Positions 23,529-31,968 of a DNA stretch of 33,552 bases are shown here, one piece after another (position 1 is the stretch's first letter; each line of letters starts with the position of its first letter). The notes under the pieces are model-generated. The model made no database searches, was not told where the DNA came from, and saw only the letters and a list, made by a program, of their open reading frames with translations. Made by a program: the position numbers and the translations under genes. The DNA lies in NCBI GenBank assembly GCA_902478715.1, contig CABSMC010000022.1, positions 1 to 33,552 on the forward strand, written 5' to 3'. Origin of the DNA: an uncultured Adlercreutzia sp. GTDB lineage: Bacteria > Actinomycetota > Coriobacteriia > Coriobacteriales > Eggerthellaceae.

Positions 23529-24329
23529 TTACGGGCGCTGGCCCATGCCGCCTTCCAACGTCAAGGTCTCGCCGCTCATGAACTTGAAGTCGGGGCTGGC
23601 AAGCTGCACCACGACGCGGCCGATCTCGGTCTCCACGTTGCCGTAGTGGCCCATGGGGGGCATGTGCACGTTGGCCGTGAAGGCATCAGGGTAGGCCTCC
23701 TGGAAGTTCTCCAGGGCAGCCGTCCAGGCCAGCGGGCACACCACGTTCACGTTGATGCCGTCAGGGCCCCACTCGGTGGCGGCCACACGGCTCATGCCGC
23801 GGATGCCCTCCTTGGCGGCGGCGTAGGCGCACTGGCCAAAGTTGCCGAAGAGCCCCGCACCGGAGGCGAAGTTGATGACCGAACCCTTGGTCTCCTTCAG
23901 GTAGGGATAGCACGCCTGCATGTAGTAGAAGGTGGCGTACAGACCTGAGTAGATAGCCAAGTCGAACTGGTCGGTGGTATGGTCGGCCAGCGTCACGCCG
24001 GAAGCGGAGGCCTGGGCGTTGTTCACCAGCACGTCGATGCGGCCGAACTTCTCGATGGCCTGATCGATGACGTTCTGCACCACGGCCTGGTTGTCGGCTC
24101 CGGCGTTCACGTCGGCGGCCACGCAGAGCACCTGGATGCCGTACTCGGACTCCAGCTTCTCCTTGGCCGTCTCCAGCTTCTTCACGTTGCGACCGGTGAT
24201 GACCAGATTCGCGCCCTCCTTGGCGTAGGCGGTGGCGATGCCGTAGCCGATGGAACCGGCGGATCCGTCCTTGAGCGCCGCGAACCCGGCACCGGTGATG
24301 ATGGCGGTCTTACCTTCGAGAAAACCCAT
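23529..24329 (-). CDS. Short-chain dehydrogenase/reductase, FabG-like
   Basis: A 266-residue NAD(P)-dependent oxidoreductase of the classical SDR family. The nucleotide-binding loop is TGAG (12-15) then SIGYG (26-30), with about ten extra residues between the usual glycines. NNAQ (103-106), serine 156 (NFASGAG), and YxxxK (Y169, K173) complete the catalytic set. The substrate is unknown: keto-acyl, sterol and sugar alcohols are all possible. ATG 24329 follows GGGAGG at 5 bases spacing and gives the expected N-terminus. It is a single gene with its own terminator. Confidence 0.85.
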   Translation of the reverse strand: MGFLEGKTAIITGAGFAALKDGSAGSIGYGIATAYAKEGANLVITGRNVKKLETAKEKLESEYGIQVLCVAADVNAGADNQAVVQNVIDQAIEKFGRIDVLVNNAQASASGVTLADHTTDQFDLAIYSGLYATFYYMQACYPYLKETKGSVINFASGAGLFGNFGQCAYAAAKEGIRGMSRVAATEWGPDGINVNVVCPLAWTAALENFQEAYPDAFTANVHMPPMGHYGNVETEIGRVVVQLASPDFKFMSGETLTLEGGMGQRP

Positions 24330-24477
24330 GGAGCCTCCCTTTTCGTCCTGCGCGGGACTCCCTCGCTGCTGCACAAAGAGTCTATCGCGCGCTTACCTAA
24401 GTTTCACCCTATCAGATTTCCTCGCGACTATGTTTCCAGAATGTTGCGCGGCCCCGTTACGTCCCCGAAAGGCAAAA

Positions 24478-24503
24478 GGCGCCGAGCCCTGTGGCCCGGC
24501 GCC
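24478..24503 (-). terminator. Rho-independent terminator of the YebC-family gene
   Basis: An 11-bp stem with one mismatch pairs 24478-24488 with 24493-24503 around a 4-base loop, followed on the minus strand by TTTTGCCTTT. It lies about 35 bp after the YebC stop codon. Confidence 0.85.
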
Positions 24504-24538
24504 CTTCATAGCGCGATTGACATTAACGCTCGAGAAAG

Positions 24539-25339
24539 CTACTCGTCGAGCGCCTCGGCGATCTCGTCGGTGATGTCCATGGTGTGGTACACCGCCTGCA
24601 GATCCTCCAGCTCCTCCAGCTTGTCGATGAGGCGCATGACCTTCTTGGCGTCGGCCACCGATACCGCCGACGGCGTGTTGGCGATCATGGTCATCTCGGC
24701 GCCCTTCACCTGGATGCCCTGGGCCTCAAGCTCCTTCACCACGGCCATGAGATCGCCCGGCGCGGTGTAGACGATCCACTCCTCGTCGGCGTCCTCGTAG
24801 TCGTCGCCGCCGGCCTCGGCCACGGCGAGCATGAACTCCTCCTCGTCGGCAGCGGCGCCGTTCGGGCCGATGGGGTTCTTCTTGTCGCCGGTCTCGACCT
24901 CCTTGGACACCATGATCTGGCCCTTGCGGTCGAACTGGAAGGCCACCGAGCCGGAGGTGCCGAGGTTGCCGCCAGAATGGGAGAAGGCGGCGCGCACATC
25001 GGCGGCGGTGCGGTTGCGGTTATCGGTCAGCGCCTCGCAGAGCACCGCCACACCCGCCGGGCCGTAGCCCTCGTAGACGACGGTCTCGTAGTTCGCGGCA
25101 TCCTTGCCGGAGCCGAAAGCCTTGTCGATGGCGGTCTTGATCTTGTCCTTGGGCATGGAGTAGCCCTTGGCCTTCTCGATAGCGGCGGCCAGCGACGCGT
25201 TGTTGTCGGGGTTCGGGTCGCCACCCTCCTTGGCGGCCACGGTGATGTTGCGAGCCAGCTTGGAGAACAGAGCCGAGCGCTTAGCGTCCTGCGCGGCCTT
25301 GCGATGTTTGGTGGTTGCCCACTTAGAATGCCCTGACAT
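24539..25339 (-). CDS. YebC/TACO1-family protein
   Basis: A 266-residue member of the YebC/PmpR/TACO1 family, described variously as a transcription regulator and as a factor aiding translation through proline-rich stretches. The signature N-terminus MSGHSKWATTKHRKAAQDAKR and the DPNPDNNASLAAAIEKAK segment are nearly invariant in the family. A 30-residue acidic insertion (KKNPIGPNGAAADEEEF region) makes it slightly longer than most (about 245). ATG 25339 is the clear start. Many YebC genes sit beside ruvCAB; here one gene (the dehydrogenase) intervenes. Confidence 0.93.
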   Translation of the reverse strand: MSGHSKWATTKHRKAAQDAKRSALFSKLARNITVAAKEGGDPNPDNNASLAAAIEKAKGYSMPKDKIKTAIDKAFGSGKDAANYETVVYEGYGPAGVAVLCEALTDNRNRTAADVRAAFSHSGGNLGTSGSVAFQFDRKGQIMVSKEVETGDKKNPIGPNGAAADEEEFMLAVAEAGGDDYEDADEEWIVYTAPGDLMAVVKELEAQGIQVKGAEMTMIANTPSAVSVADAKKVMRLIDKLEELEDLQAVYHTMDITDEIAEALDE

Positions 25340-25510
25340 GAATTAAGTCCCTTCGAAACGCGAATACAACAGCGGTTTATGGTACCACAAGGCACCCGAG
25401 CGGGAAAACCCGCCCATACCCCCTGCATGGATTTTCTACGGAAGGGAGCAGGGGGAAAGGGCGCCTGCCTCCCGTCAAGTAATCCCAAAAGCATAGGGAC
25501 CTACGCAAAA

Positions 25511-25536
25511 GGCGCCCCGGGGGGAACCGGGGCGCG
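25511..25536 (-). terminator. Rho-independent terminator of reductase 1
   Basis: A 9- to 10-bp GC-only stem pairs GGCGCCCCGG (25511-25520) with CCGGGGCGC (25527-25535), followed on the minus strand by TTTTGCG. It lies about 20 bp after the reductase stop codon. Another 8-bp dyad, CCCCCTGC (25419-25426) and GCAGGGGG (25448-25455), lies further on in the same gap. Confidence 0.85.
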
Positions 25537-25554
25537 GGGAGGGCAAAGTTCGCG

Positions 25555-27093
25555 CTATGCGCGCTCGAGCATATCCTTCGCGGCAAGATAGCCCGACACT
25601 TCGCTCCAGGTGCGGCCGAAGCCGCCCCACGAGAAATTGTAGTAGACGCCAAGACACCCGGAGGTAGAGCAGCCGGCGGCGTAAAGCCCCTCGATGGGTC
25701 GATAGCCCTCGTCGACTACACGCATCTTCTCATCGATGACCGGCCCCCCGATGAAGGAGAAGGAGACGCCCGGACACACCTGCGCATAGTAGGGCGGCGT
25801 GTCCAGCGGCATAGCCGAGGATAAATCGGCCCCGTAGCGCTGATCGCGGCCTTCGGAGATGTAGCGGTTCCAATCCTCCACGGTTGCTTTCAGTACCTGA
25901 GGGTCAAACCCTCTTGCCTCGGCCATTTCTTCCCAGGTATCGAAGGGATCCCCCACATCCTGGTAGTCAGGCTGCACCGGCGAGGGCGGATAAGTCTCAG
26001 GGTAGCCCGGCTTGCTGTCGATGATACGCCATGTGCACTTGCCCGGGCGACGACTCATGATGTTAGCGCGATAGTCCTCACGCAGCATCGTCGCGTTGTC
26101 GGGCATGCGGTCGCCCAATCCGTCCACAAACAGCACGCCCTCCGAAGGCATGGCGCCTTTCAGAAAATGAACCTCAGCTGCAAAGGGCTTGTCGCCGATA
26201 CGAGCGCCAATCTGCTGGCAGATCGGAATAGCATCACCGTCCTCACCTCCCTCCGGAGAGTTCGGGGAGGGGTCGAACAGGGTATCAGGATCGAAGGCAG
26301 GCACGTACTCGCGGATCATGTCGGGATTGCCCATGATGCCACCGGTTGCGAGGAGCACGCCCTTAGATGCGTTGTAACGCACGTATTCCCCAGCCTCGAG
26401 GTCCTCGGCGATAGCGCCGGTCACGCGGCCGTCCTCGCCTCGCACCAACTGCACTACCGGCATGCGGAAAAGGATCTCCGCCCCTTGGGACAGTGCGTAG
26501 TCCCTCTCCATCTCGGTAATATTATCCCACTTCATGCCGGTGAGCCAATCGTGAGCGTCCCCGGGAAGGGCGACAATCTCCACGGCATGACCAGTCGCAT
26601 TGCCCACGTCCACAAGCCAGTCCCCCACCACCGACGAGTACTCCGCATAAGCGCGGTGGATGCGCGTGTCGCCCAAGCCGTCGTTCATCAGGAACAGGAA
26701 GTTTGCCGCCTCGTCAACCCCGATGGGCGCTCCACCATTGGCGAGGCCGAGCTTCGTGTTGATAAAGCCATGATTCGCGCCGCCGTCGCAGCATGCGCTC
26801 GTCTTCTCGATGCAAATTACCTTGGCACCCTGCTCGGCGGCATAAGCGGCAGCAGTCAGACCGGCGGCACCGGCGCCACACACGAGGATGTCGCAGTCAA
26901 CCTCACGGGCGATCTGGGCGGGATCGACCTCAACAAGGCCTGCGACAACTTCGTCAGCTTCCGCGCTCGAGTCGCTGCCGGCATCCGACATTGCGGGCGC
27001 CGGCGCACAGCCGGCCAGTCCGGCAGCTGCGGCGGCCGTGCCTGTAAGGGCGAGACCGGCGAGAAAAGAGCGGCGGCTCAACGTGCTTTCCAT
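25555..27093 (-). CDS. Tat-exported FAD-dependent reductase (fumarate/urocanate reductase-like), reductase 1
   Basis: A 512-residue flavoprotein of the flavocytochrome c/FAD_binding_2 group. The N-terminus has a twin-arginine signal (LSRRSFLAG) and lipobox LAGC, so it is a folded, lipid-anchored, extracytoplasmic enzyme. The FAD dinucleotide motif is CDILVCGAGAAGLTAAAYAA, followed by an acidic end VICIEK. The C-terminal FAD-closing segment is GLYAAGCSTSGCLGVYYNF. No CXXCH heme motif and no FMN-attachment domain is seen, so electrons must come from another protein. Such enzymes reduce fumarate, urocanate or other organic acceptors in anaerobic respiration; the substrate cannot be read here. 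ATG 27093 has GGAGGAG 8 bases upstream. It is divergent from the first LuxR-type regulator gene. Confidence 0.88.
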   Translation of the reverse strand: MESTLSRRSFLAGLALTGTAAAAAGLAGCAPAPAMSDAGSDSSAEADEVVAGLVEVDPAQIAREVDCDILVCGAGAAGLTAAAYAAEQGAKVICIEKTSACCDGGANHGFINTKLGLANGGAPIGVDEAANFLFLMNDGLGDTRIHRAYAEYSSVVGDWLVDVGNATGHAVEIVALPGDAHDWLTGMKWDNITEMERDYALSQGAEILFRMPVVQLVRGEDGRVTGAIAEDLEAGEYVRYNASKGVLLATGGIMGNPDMIREYVPAFDPDTLFDPSPNSPEGGEDGDAIPICQQIGARIGDKPFAAEVHFLKGAMPSEGVLFVDGLGDRMPDNATMLREDYRANIMSRRPGKCTWRIIDSKPGYPETYPPSPVQPDYQDVGDPFDTWEEMAEARGFDPQVLKATVEDWNRYISEGRDQRYGADLSSAMPLDTPPYYAQVCPGVSFSFIGGPVIDEKMRVVDEGYRPIEGLYAAGCSTSGCLGVYYNFSWGGFGRTWSEVSGYLAAKDMLERA

Positions 27094-27235
27094 AACAGTT
27101 CTCCTCCTTCTGCGCCAAGCGGCGCCTGCGTCAGTTACCTGCCGAGCAAGAGCGGAGAGCACGGCGACGAGCGCCCTCAGTGCGAGCGGAGAATTCCTTC
27201 CCCTCCTTTGGCCACCGCCTCTCGGCGTGACGCCA

Positions 27236-27244
27236 TGCTATAAT
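27236..27244 (+). promoter_or_regulatory. Extended -10 promoter of LuxR-type regulator 1
   Basis: TGCTATAAT (27236-27244) is a perfect extended -10 element. No -35 at proper spacing is evident. It would give an 80-nt leader before ATG 27334. The divergent reductase 1 gene begins at 27093. Confidence 0.6.
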
Positions 27245-27333
27245 CGGTGAGCAAATCGCGCTTCTGCCGCAATGGTTCGATTCGCTCAATTCTTGTCATC
27301 CATTTGGTAGAAAAGAGCAGGCTAGGGAGGAAA

Positions 27334-28263
27334 ATGGGAGTTTCTGACACAAAAGAGACCTCTCGGCATTCGCTCGGGGCAATGGCCGTACTTCTCGCGC
27401 TGTTCGGCGACGCGTGCACGCTTCTCTCCCGCATTCAGGCGGAAGGTGAGGCAGATACCCATCTATGGATGATGGCCGTGGGCATCGTGGCCAGTTGCTT
27501 GGTGGGCACCGCAATCCTGAGGGCGTCCTCCAAAGGGCTCTCAAGAACGTCCTTCGCCGCCTTGCACTCGACCGCCCTCGTTGTAGTAGCCCTTGCCGTT
27601 GTACTACGCATCGTCGTGGGACCGCAAGTGTCCTTCGCCGCTGTCTATTTCCTTTTGGCTGCGGGCATGATCTACCAAGTAGTGGCCTGGATCGTTTTGG
27701 CCGATTTTGTTGTTGGAATCGGAGCGTCCCGAGCCGTCGCCCTGGCGGTAGGATGGAGTTTTTGCGCTCTGAACATCATCGGGGTAGAGGTGGCTTCGAC
27801 CACACTGAAAAACCTCACGCCCGATTTTCTTGGATCCATGGCCCTTGGACTCATTTTGATGCTTGTCGTCGGCTGCGCGGTCACCGCCCTCGCACCGAGA
27901 CGTACCCATTGGATTCGGGGCTGGGCCAAAAACGAGCCCAAAAAAGACATGTCAACGCTGGAAGGAGTCAGCAACAACGACCTTGGCGAGAAGGCTTGCA
28001 GCGTCGTCTTCGAGGAAGCTCGCGATGCCTACGAGGAGGCCCTTTCTCTGCGTCTCGGAACGGTGACCGACCAATACGGACTGTCTCCGCGCGAGGCAGA
28101 AACGCTACTGCATCTGGCCCACGGGCTCACTCTTGCCCAAATTGCCGAGGAAATGTTCGTCACCCCCGGCACTGCAAAGAGCCATTCAATCCGCCTTTAT
28201 AGAAAACTGGGCGTCGAAAACAGACAGGATGCCGTCGCACTTCTCGTGGAGCCATCGCACTAG
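27334..28263 (+). CDS. Membrane-spanning LuxR-type regulator 1
   Basis: A 309-residue protein: six or seven hydrophobic helices in residues 15-190 (for example AMAVLLALFG, MAVGIVASCLVGTAI, TALVVVALAVVLRIVVG, FAAVYFLLAAGMIYQVVAW), then a cytoplasmic LuxR/GerE helix-turn-helix at the end (YGLSPREAETLLHL and PGTAKSHSIRLYRKLGVENR). Most regulators of this group have about twelve helices and 450-500 residues, as does its convergent neighbour, so this one has roughly half. ATG 27334 follows GGGAGG at about 4 bases; the frame continues to 27247 without support. It is divergent from reductase 1 and probably controls it; that is inference from context. Confidence 0.85.
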   Translation: MGVSDTKETSRHSLGAMAVLLALFGDACTLLSRIQAEGEADTHLWMMAVGIVASCLVGTAILRASSKGLSRTSFAALHSTALVVVALAVVLRIVVGPQVSFAAVYFLLAAGMIYQVVAWIVLADFVVGIGASRAVALAVGWSFCALNIIGVEVASTTLKNLTPDFLGSMALGLILMLVVGCAVTALAPRRTHWIRGWAKNEPKKDMSTLEGVSNNDLGEKACSVVFEEARDAYEEALSLRLGTVTDQYGLSPREAETLLHLAHGLTLAQIAEEMFVTPGTAKSHSIRLYRKLGVENRQDAVALLVEPSH

Positions 28264-28313
28264 CCTCGTACAAGAGGCGCGCGACCCCAGCACAAGTCTC
28301 CTCGACCGCGCCC

Positions 28314-29756
28314 CTACTCCTCCCCCACCTTCGACACGAGTTCCTCGCGGGAGTTCACGCCGAGCTTCTTGTAAATGCTCTTCACGTGCGTGCGCACGGT
28401 GCTCTCCGATATCACGAGCGCATCGGCCACGAACGCGATGCCGTGGCCGCGACCCAAGTATCCCAGAATCTCGCCCTCGCGCGGGGTGAGGCCGCAGGCG
28501 CGGGCCAGCTCCTCGCAACGGGCGGCCACATCGCGCACGGGCACGGCCTTGGCAGCATCGGCGCCCTCTTCAAGAACGATATCGCCCCTATCGCGCTTCC
28601 ATGGGGCCAGGAGGGCCGAGGCAAGCAGGTACACGAAGTACAAGGTGCTCACCACAAGCAGCGCCGGGCCGCCGCCCTCAATCTGGAACAGAACCGTCTG
28701 GGCCGCTATCACGCCGAGCAAGGAGCAGCCCGAAAACCCGGCCACCGTCGTGCCAAAGATGAGGCCCGGAGAGAACTCCGAGGCGTGAGCGGCCGCCACG
28801 AGACCCGCCAGAGCCAAAATGGCCACGGCGCCGTAAAACGCATAGCTCATCCAAGCGGCGAACCACATGGGGCCTGTCGACGCGGGAAAACAGTTCAGGA
28901 AGATCAGCAGCAGCGCGAACAGGGGCACCAGCACCCGATAGATGAGCGGCATGAGCGGAACGCGCGTGCGCATGAGGCAGATGGGAAGCACCACCACGGC
29001 GCCCAGCACGCAGCCGAGCACCTCCATATGCACCACGTCGAACAGGACGAACTTGCGCGCCCCCATCATGAAGGCGAACACCATAAGGCCCACAAACGGC
29101 ATGGCCACCACCTGCGCCATCTGCCTCAGCTGGGCCATGGCACCGAGCGTCGGCGCCGACCTCGATTCCGCCTCCCCTGCTTCCCTGACCGCAATCAAAC
29201 GCCCGCGCCATGCCAACCAGCAGGGCACCAAGCACGAAAGCGGAACGAGCACCGCGAACACGATAAGCCCCACGGCGAAGGTGACCGATGAGAGCAGCAG
29301 CTCCACCAGCGCCGCCACGCCCACCATAACCGCCAGCCACAAAAGCGCCTGGCGCAAGTTGAACTGCGCAAGATAGGCCCCCCAAGCAACTGAGAGCACC
29401 ACCGTAGAGACGGCAAGCAGAAGCCCCGCCGTTACGCCAAAAATCGGCTGGGCAAAGCTCTCGAGCCCTGCAGCCAAAGCGAACAGCGCATAGCCCGCAA
29501 CGTAAGCCACCGATGCGACCAGCACGACACCCCCACGCAGGATCACGGCCAAGCGCCCACGCGCCGAGACGATAGCCACCGCGACGCCAAGCACCACGGA
29601 AGCGCCCAGAAGCGTATTGGCAAAGGCCGGCATATAGGCCGCTCGTTGCAAAAGTTCCGTTTCGAACAGCAGCTGGTTCGGAGAATAGATGGGCAATGTG
29701 GCCAGAAAGGCCGCGAACATGAGCGCCTCTGGTTTGAAATACTTGGAAATCTGCAA
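28314..29756 (-). CDS. Membrane-spanning LuxR-type regulator 2 (about 12 helices)
   Basis: A 480-residue protein. Residues 10-390 contain about twelve hydrophobic segments in an MFS-like layout (from MFAAFLATLPIYSPNQLLF to LLVVSTLYFVYLLASALLAP), and the last 65 residues are a LuxR/GerE helix-turn-helix (CGLTPREGEILGYLGRGHG, then ESTVRTHVKSIYKKLGVNSR). Such proteins are numerous in Eggerthellaceae next to respiratory reductase genes and are thought to sense their substrates, though few have been tested. The start is TTG 29756, supported by GGGAGGG 7-8 bases upstream; an in-frame ATG 12 residues later is the alternative. It is divergent from reductase 2 and converges with regulator 1, 50 bp apart. 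Confidence 0.88.
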   Translation of the reverse strand: MQISKYFKPEALMFAAFLATLPIYSPNQLLFETELLQRAAYMPAFANTLLGASVVLGVAVAIVSARGRLAVILRGGVVLVASVAYVAGYALFALAAGLESFAQPIFGVTAGLLLAVSTVVLSVAWGAYLAQFNLRQALLWLAVMVGVAALVELLLSSVTFAVGLIVFAVLVPLSCLVPCWLAWRGRLIAVREAGEAESRSAPTLGAMAQLRQMAQVVAMPFVGLMVFAFMMGARKFVLFDVVHMEVLGCVLGAVVVLPICLMRTRVPLMPLIYRVLVPLFALLLIFLNCFPASTGPMWFAAWMSYAFYGAVAILALAGLVAAAHASEFSPGLIFGTTVAGFSGCSLLGVIAAQTVLFQIEGGGPALLVVSTLYFVYLLASALLAPWKRDRGDIVLEEGADAAKAVPVRDVAARCEELARACGLTPREGEILGYLGRGHGIAFVADALVISESTVRTHVKSIYKKLGVNSREELVSKVGEE

Positions 29757-30065
29757 CGCGGGACCCTCCCTGCCTCGACGCGCTTTGCGTGGGGTAAGTA
29801 TATCCGATTCGCGCGCGCTTCGAGCACCGTAACCGAACCGTTATTTTCGAAGAGTTTGTCTTGACCTGGGGTTTATCTGCATCTACCCCATTTCCGCGAG
29901 GGAAAAAGCCCTCGAAATCCCCCAGCCCGACGATTACTCGCGCGCCCCTTTGGCACCTAGGATGGCACTGCGCGCCGGCCCAGAGGAGGTCGGGAGTCGC
30001 CGCAAAGGAGAGGCGAGTCCGCAGCGCGCGTATCTGTTCCCCGACACATGGGAGGATTAGGGATT
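29757..30065. promoter_or_regulatory. Divergent regulatory region of regulator 2 and reductase 2
   Basis: A 309-bp gap without a gene. TTGACC at 29861-29866 is a good -35 for the plus-strand reductase, but the hexamer 17 bp on (TACCCC) is a poor -10. A 6-bp dyad TGGGGT/ACCCCA (29867-29872 and 29885-29890) overlaps this region and a hairpin CGAGGG/CCCTCG (29897-29902 and 29909-29914) follows. Promoter weakness plus dyad suit activation by a regulator; inference. Confidence 0.4.
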
Positions 30066-31868
30066 ATGAGCAAGACAACAAACCAGGGCATCTCCCGCCG
30101 CTCGTTCATCGGCATGGGTGCTGTGGCCGCCATGGCCGCAGGTGCCGCGGGGCTGGCCGGCTGCGCGCCGTCCGGCAGCAGCGCCACGGGCAGCGCGGGC
30201 GCGAACAGCGGCACGGGTGATTCGGCCCAGGCGACTGCCCAGGGCGCCGGCGCTTCCGACGTGCACATCCACAACGTCACCGACACCAGCTGGATGACGC
30301 CCCCGGCCGAGGTCACCGACTTCGCCAAGGAGCTCACCTGCGACGCCGTCGTCTGCGGCCATGGCTTCGCCGGCATCACCGCCTGTCGTGAGCTCGCCGA
30401 GCAGGGCAAAAAGGTCATCCTCATCGAAAAGCAGCCCGAGGACACCTACGCCGCCGTGGGCAACGAATTCGCTGCACTTAACGCCAAGATCCTTCAGGAG
30501 CGCGGCGTGCCGCACATCGATCCGGTAGAGTTCTACCAAAACTTCATGAAGATTACCTCCAACATGCCGAACCCCACGCTCGTCATGAAGTTCGCCCAGA
30601 ATTCTGAAGAGAACTCCAACTGGTACCTCGACCGTTTGACCGAGGAAGATTTCGCCACCATGACCACGGCATTCTTCCCGCCCACTGAGCATCAGCTAAC
30701 CGAGCTATCCGGCATCAAATTCTGGCCTTCGGTGTGCTCCTTCTACGGCGAATGCAACCAAACTAAGATTCAGATGTACAACCAGGCCGCAGCTGAGGAG
30801 AAGGGCGCTGAGTTCTACTTTGGCACAACCGCCGAGTACATCATCATGGAGAACGGCGCCGTGGCCGGCCTTGTGGCCTCCGACGCCGACGGCTACGTGA
30901 AAATCACCTGCAAGGCCGTCGTCTGCGCCTGCGGTGGCATGGGCGGCAACCCCGACATGATGGCCTACTTCATGCCCGATATGGCCCAGACGCTCGTCGA
31001 GGGCGAATCGCTGAGCTCCATGTCGGCCAACGACGGCCGCGGCGTGCAGATGGCCTACTGGGCCGGCGCCCACCTGGAGACGACCCCCATCCCCGGCATG
31101 AACATGAAGGGCCTGTCCGTCCCCGGCAAGATGAACTGCCTGCCCCAGGCCGTGTGGGTAGATGAATACGGCAAGCGTTTCTGCAATGAATACTGGCCCG
31201 CTTCCGAACAGCGCGGTTATCAGACCACGTTCATGAGCCGCAAGACGAAGTACGCCGTGTGTGACAACAACTTCACCGAGTACCGACAGTACACACTGCC
31301 CCAGCACGCCGGATTTGAAGCTACCGAAAAGAATCTCCAAATGCTGCGAGACGCCCTGGATGACGCTTACGCCAAATTCAAAGGCACCTATGAAGAGCCC
31401 GAAGAGGAAGGTCCCAAAGATCCCGGTGCGAGTCGCTATGCTGCCGACTGGGTCGCCGACGACACCCTCGAGGGCCTGGCTGGCCAGCTCGGCCTCACAG
31501 GCGACGCTGCCACCGAGTTCGTGGCTCAGATCGAGCGCTACAACAGCTATTGTGAGGCCGGCGTCGACGAAGAGTTCGGCCGCGCCAAGGAAGTGCTGTT
31601 CCCCGTTAAGGACGGCCCCTTCTACGCTTGCACGTTCAATCCGGTGCTTGGCGAGACTATGGTAACCATGGGCGGCATCATCACCGATGGCGAGCAGAAC
31701 GCGCTCGACGCCAACTACGAGCCCATCCCAGGCCTGTACATGGCTGGCAACGACTGCGGCCGCCGCTTCGGCACCGAGTACATCACCCCCATCCCGGGTG
31801 TGTCGCTGGCCTTCGCGCTGGTGCTCGGCCGCGAGTGTGGCAAGTCCGTGGCGAAGTTCCTCGGCTAG
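30066..31868 (+). CDS. Tat-exported FAD-dependent reductase (fumarate/urocanate reductase-like), reductase 2
   Basis: A 600-residue flavoprotein of the same group as reductase 1 but only distantly similar. The N-terminus shows a twin-arginine signal (ISRRSFIGMG) and lipobox LAGC, then a Ser/Gly/Ala-rich linker to about residue 70. The FAD motif is CDAVVCGHGFAGITACRELA with acidic end VILIEK; the C-terminal FAD segment is GLYMAGNDCGRRFGTEYIT. There is no CXXCH and no FMN domain, so it needs an external electron donor. The middle holds an acidic insert (TYEEPEEEGPKDPGA). ATG 30066 is favoured: GGGAGG lies 10 bases upstream, and the six extra residues of the longer frame precede the normal signal. 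Substrate unknown. It is expected to be controlled by the divergent regulator 2. Confidence 0.9.
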   Translation: MSKTTNQGISRRSFIGMGAVAAMAAGAAGLAGCAPSGSSATGSAGANSGTGDSAQATAQGAGASDVHIHNVTDTSWMTPPAEVTDFAKELTCDAVVCGHGFAGITACRELAEQGKKVILIEKQPEDTYAAVGNEFAALNAKILQERGVPHIDPVEFYQNFMKITSNMPNPTLVMKFAQNSEENSNWYLDRLTEEDFATMTTAFFPPTEHQLTELSGIKFWPSVCSFYGECNQTKIQMYNQAAAEEKGAEFYFGTTAEYIIMENGAVAGLVASDADGYVKITCKAVVCACGGMGGNPDMMAYFMPDMAQTLVEGESLSSMSANDGRGVQMAYWAGAHLETTPIPGMNMKGLSVPGKMNCLPQAVWVDEYGKRFCNEYWPASEQRGYQTTFMSRKTKYAVCDNNFTEYRQYTLPQHAGFEATEKNLQMLRDALDDAYAKFKGTYEEPEEEGPKDPGASRYAADWVADDTLEGLAGQLGLTGDAATEFVAQIERYNSYCEAGVDEEFGRAKEVLFPVKDGPFYACTFNPVLGETMVTMGGIITDGEQNALDANYEPIPGLYMAGNDCGRRFGTEYITPIPGVSLAFALVLGRECGKSVAKFLG

Positions 31869-31927
31869 TCGTCCCTACGCCATTCCCGCTGCGGATCTGA
31901 TCCCTCCCGGCTCCGCAGACTATGAAT

Positions 31928-31965
31928 AAAGCCCCCGGCCCTCCCCTCCCTGGCCGGGGGCTTTT
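31928..31965. terminator. Bidirectional rho-independent terminator
   Basis: A 13-bp perfect stem pairs 31928-31940 with 31952-31964 around an 11-base loop. The plus strand reads into TTTTCTCTT and the minus strand into TTTATTC, so it can end both reductase 2 and moaC, whose genes converge here. Confidence 0.9.
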
Positions 31966-31968
31966 CTC

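Noticed and set aside
28264..28313. Terminator between the convergent LuxR-type genes
   Set aside because: Only a loose GC-rich pairing (GGCGCGCG with CGCGCC) is visible, with mismatches and no T-run on either strand.
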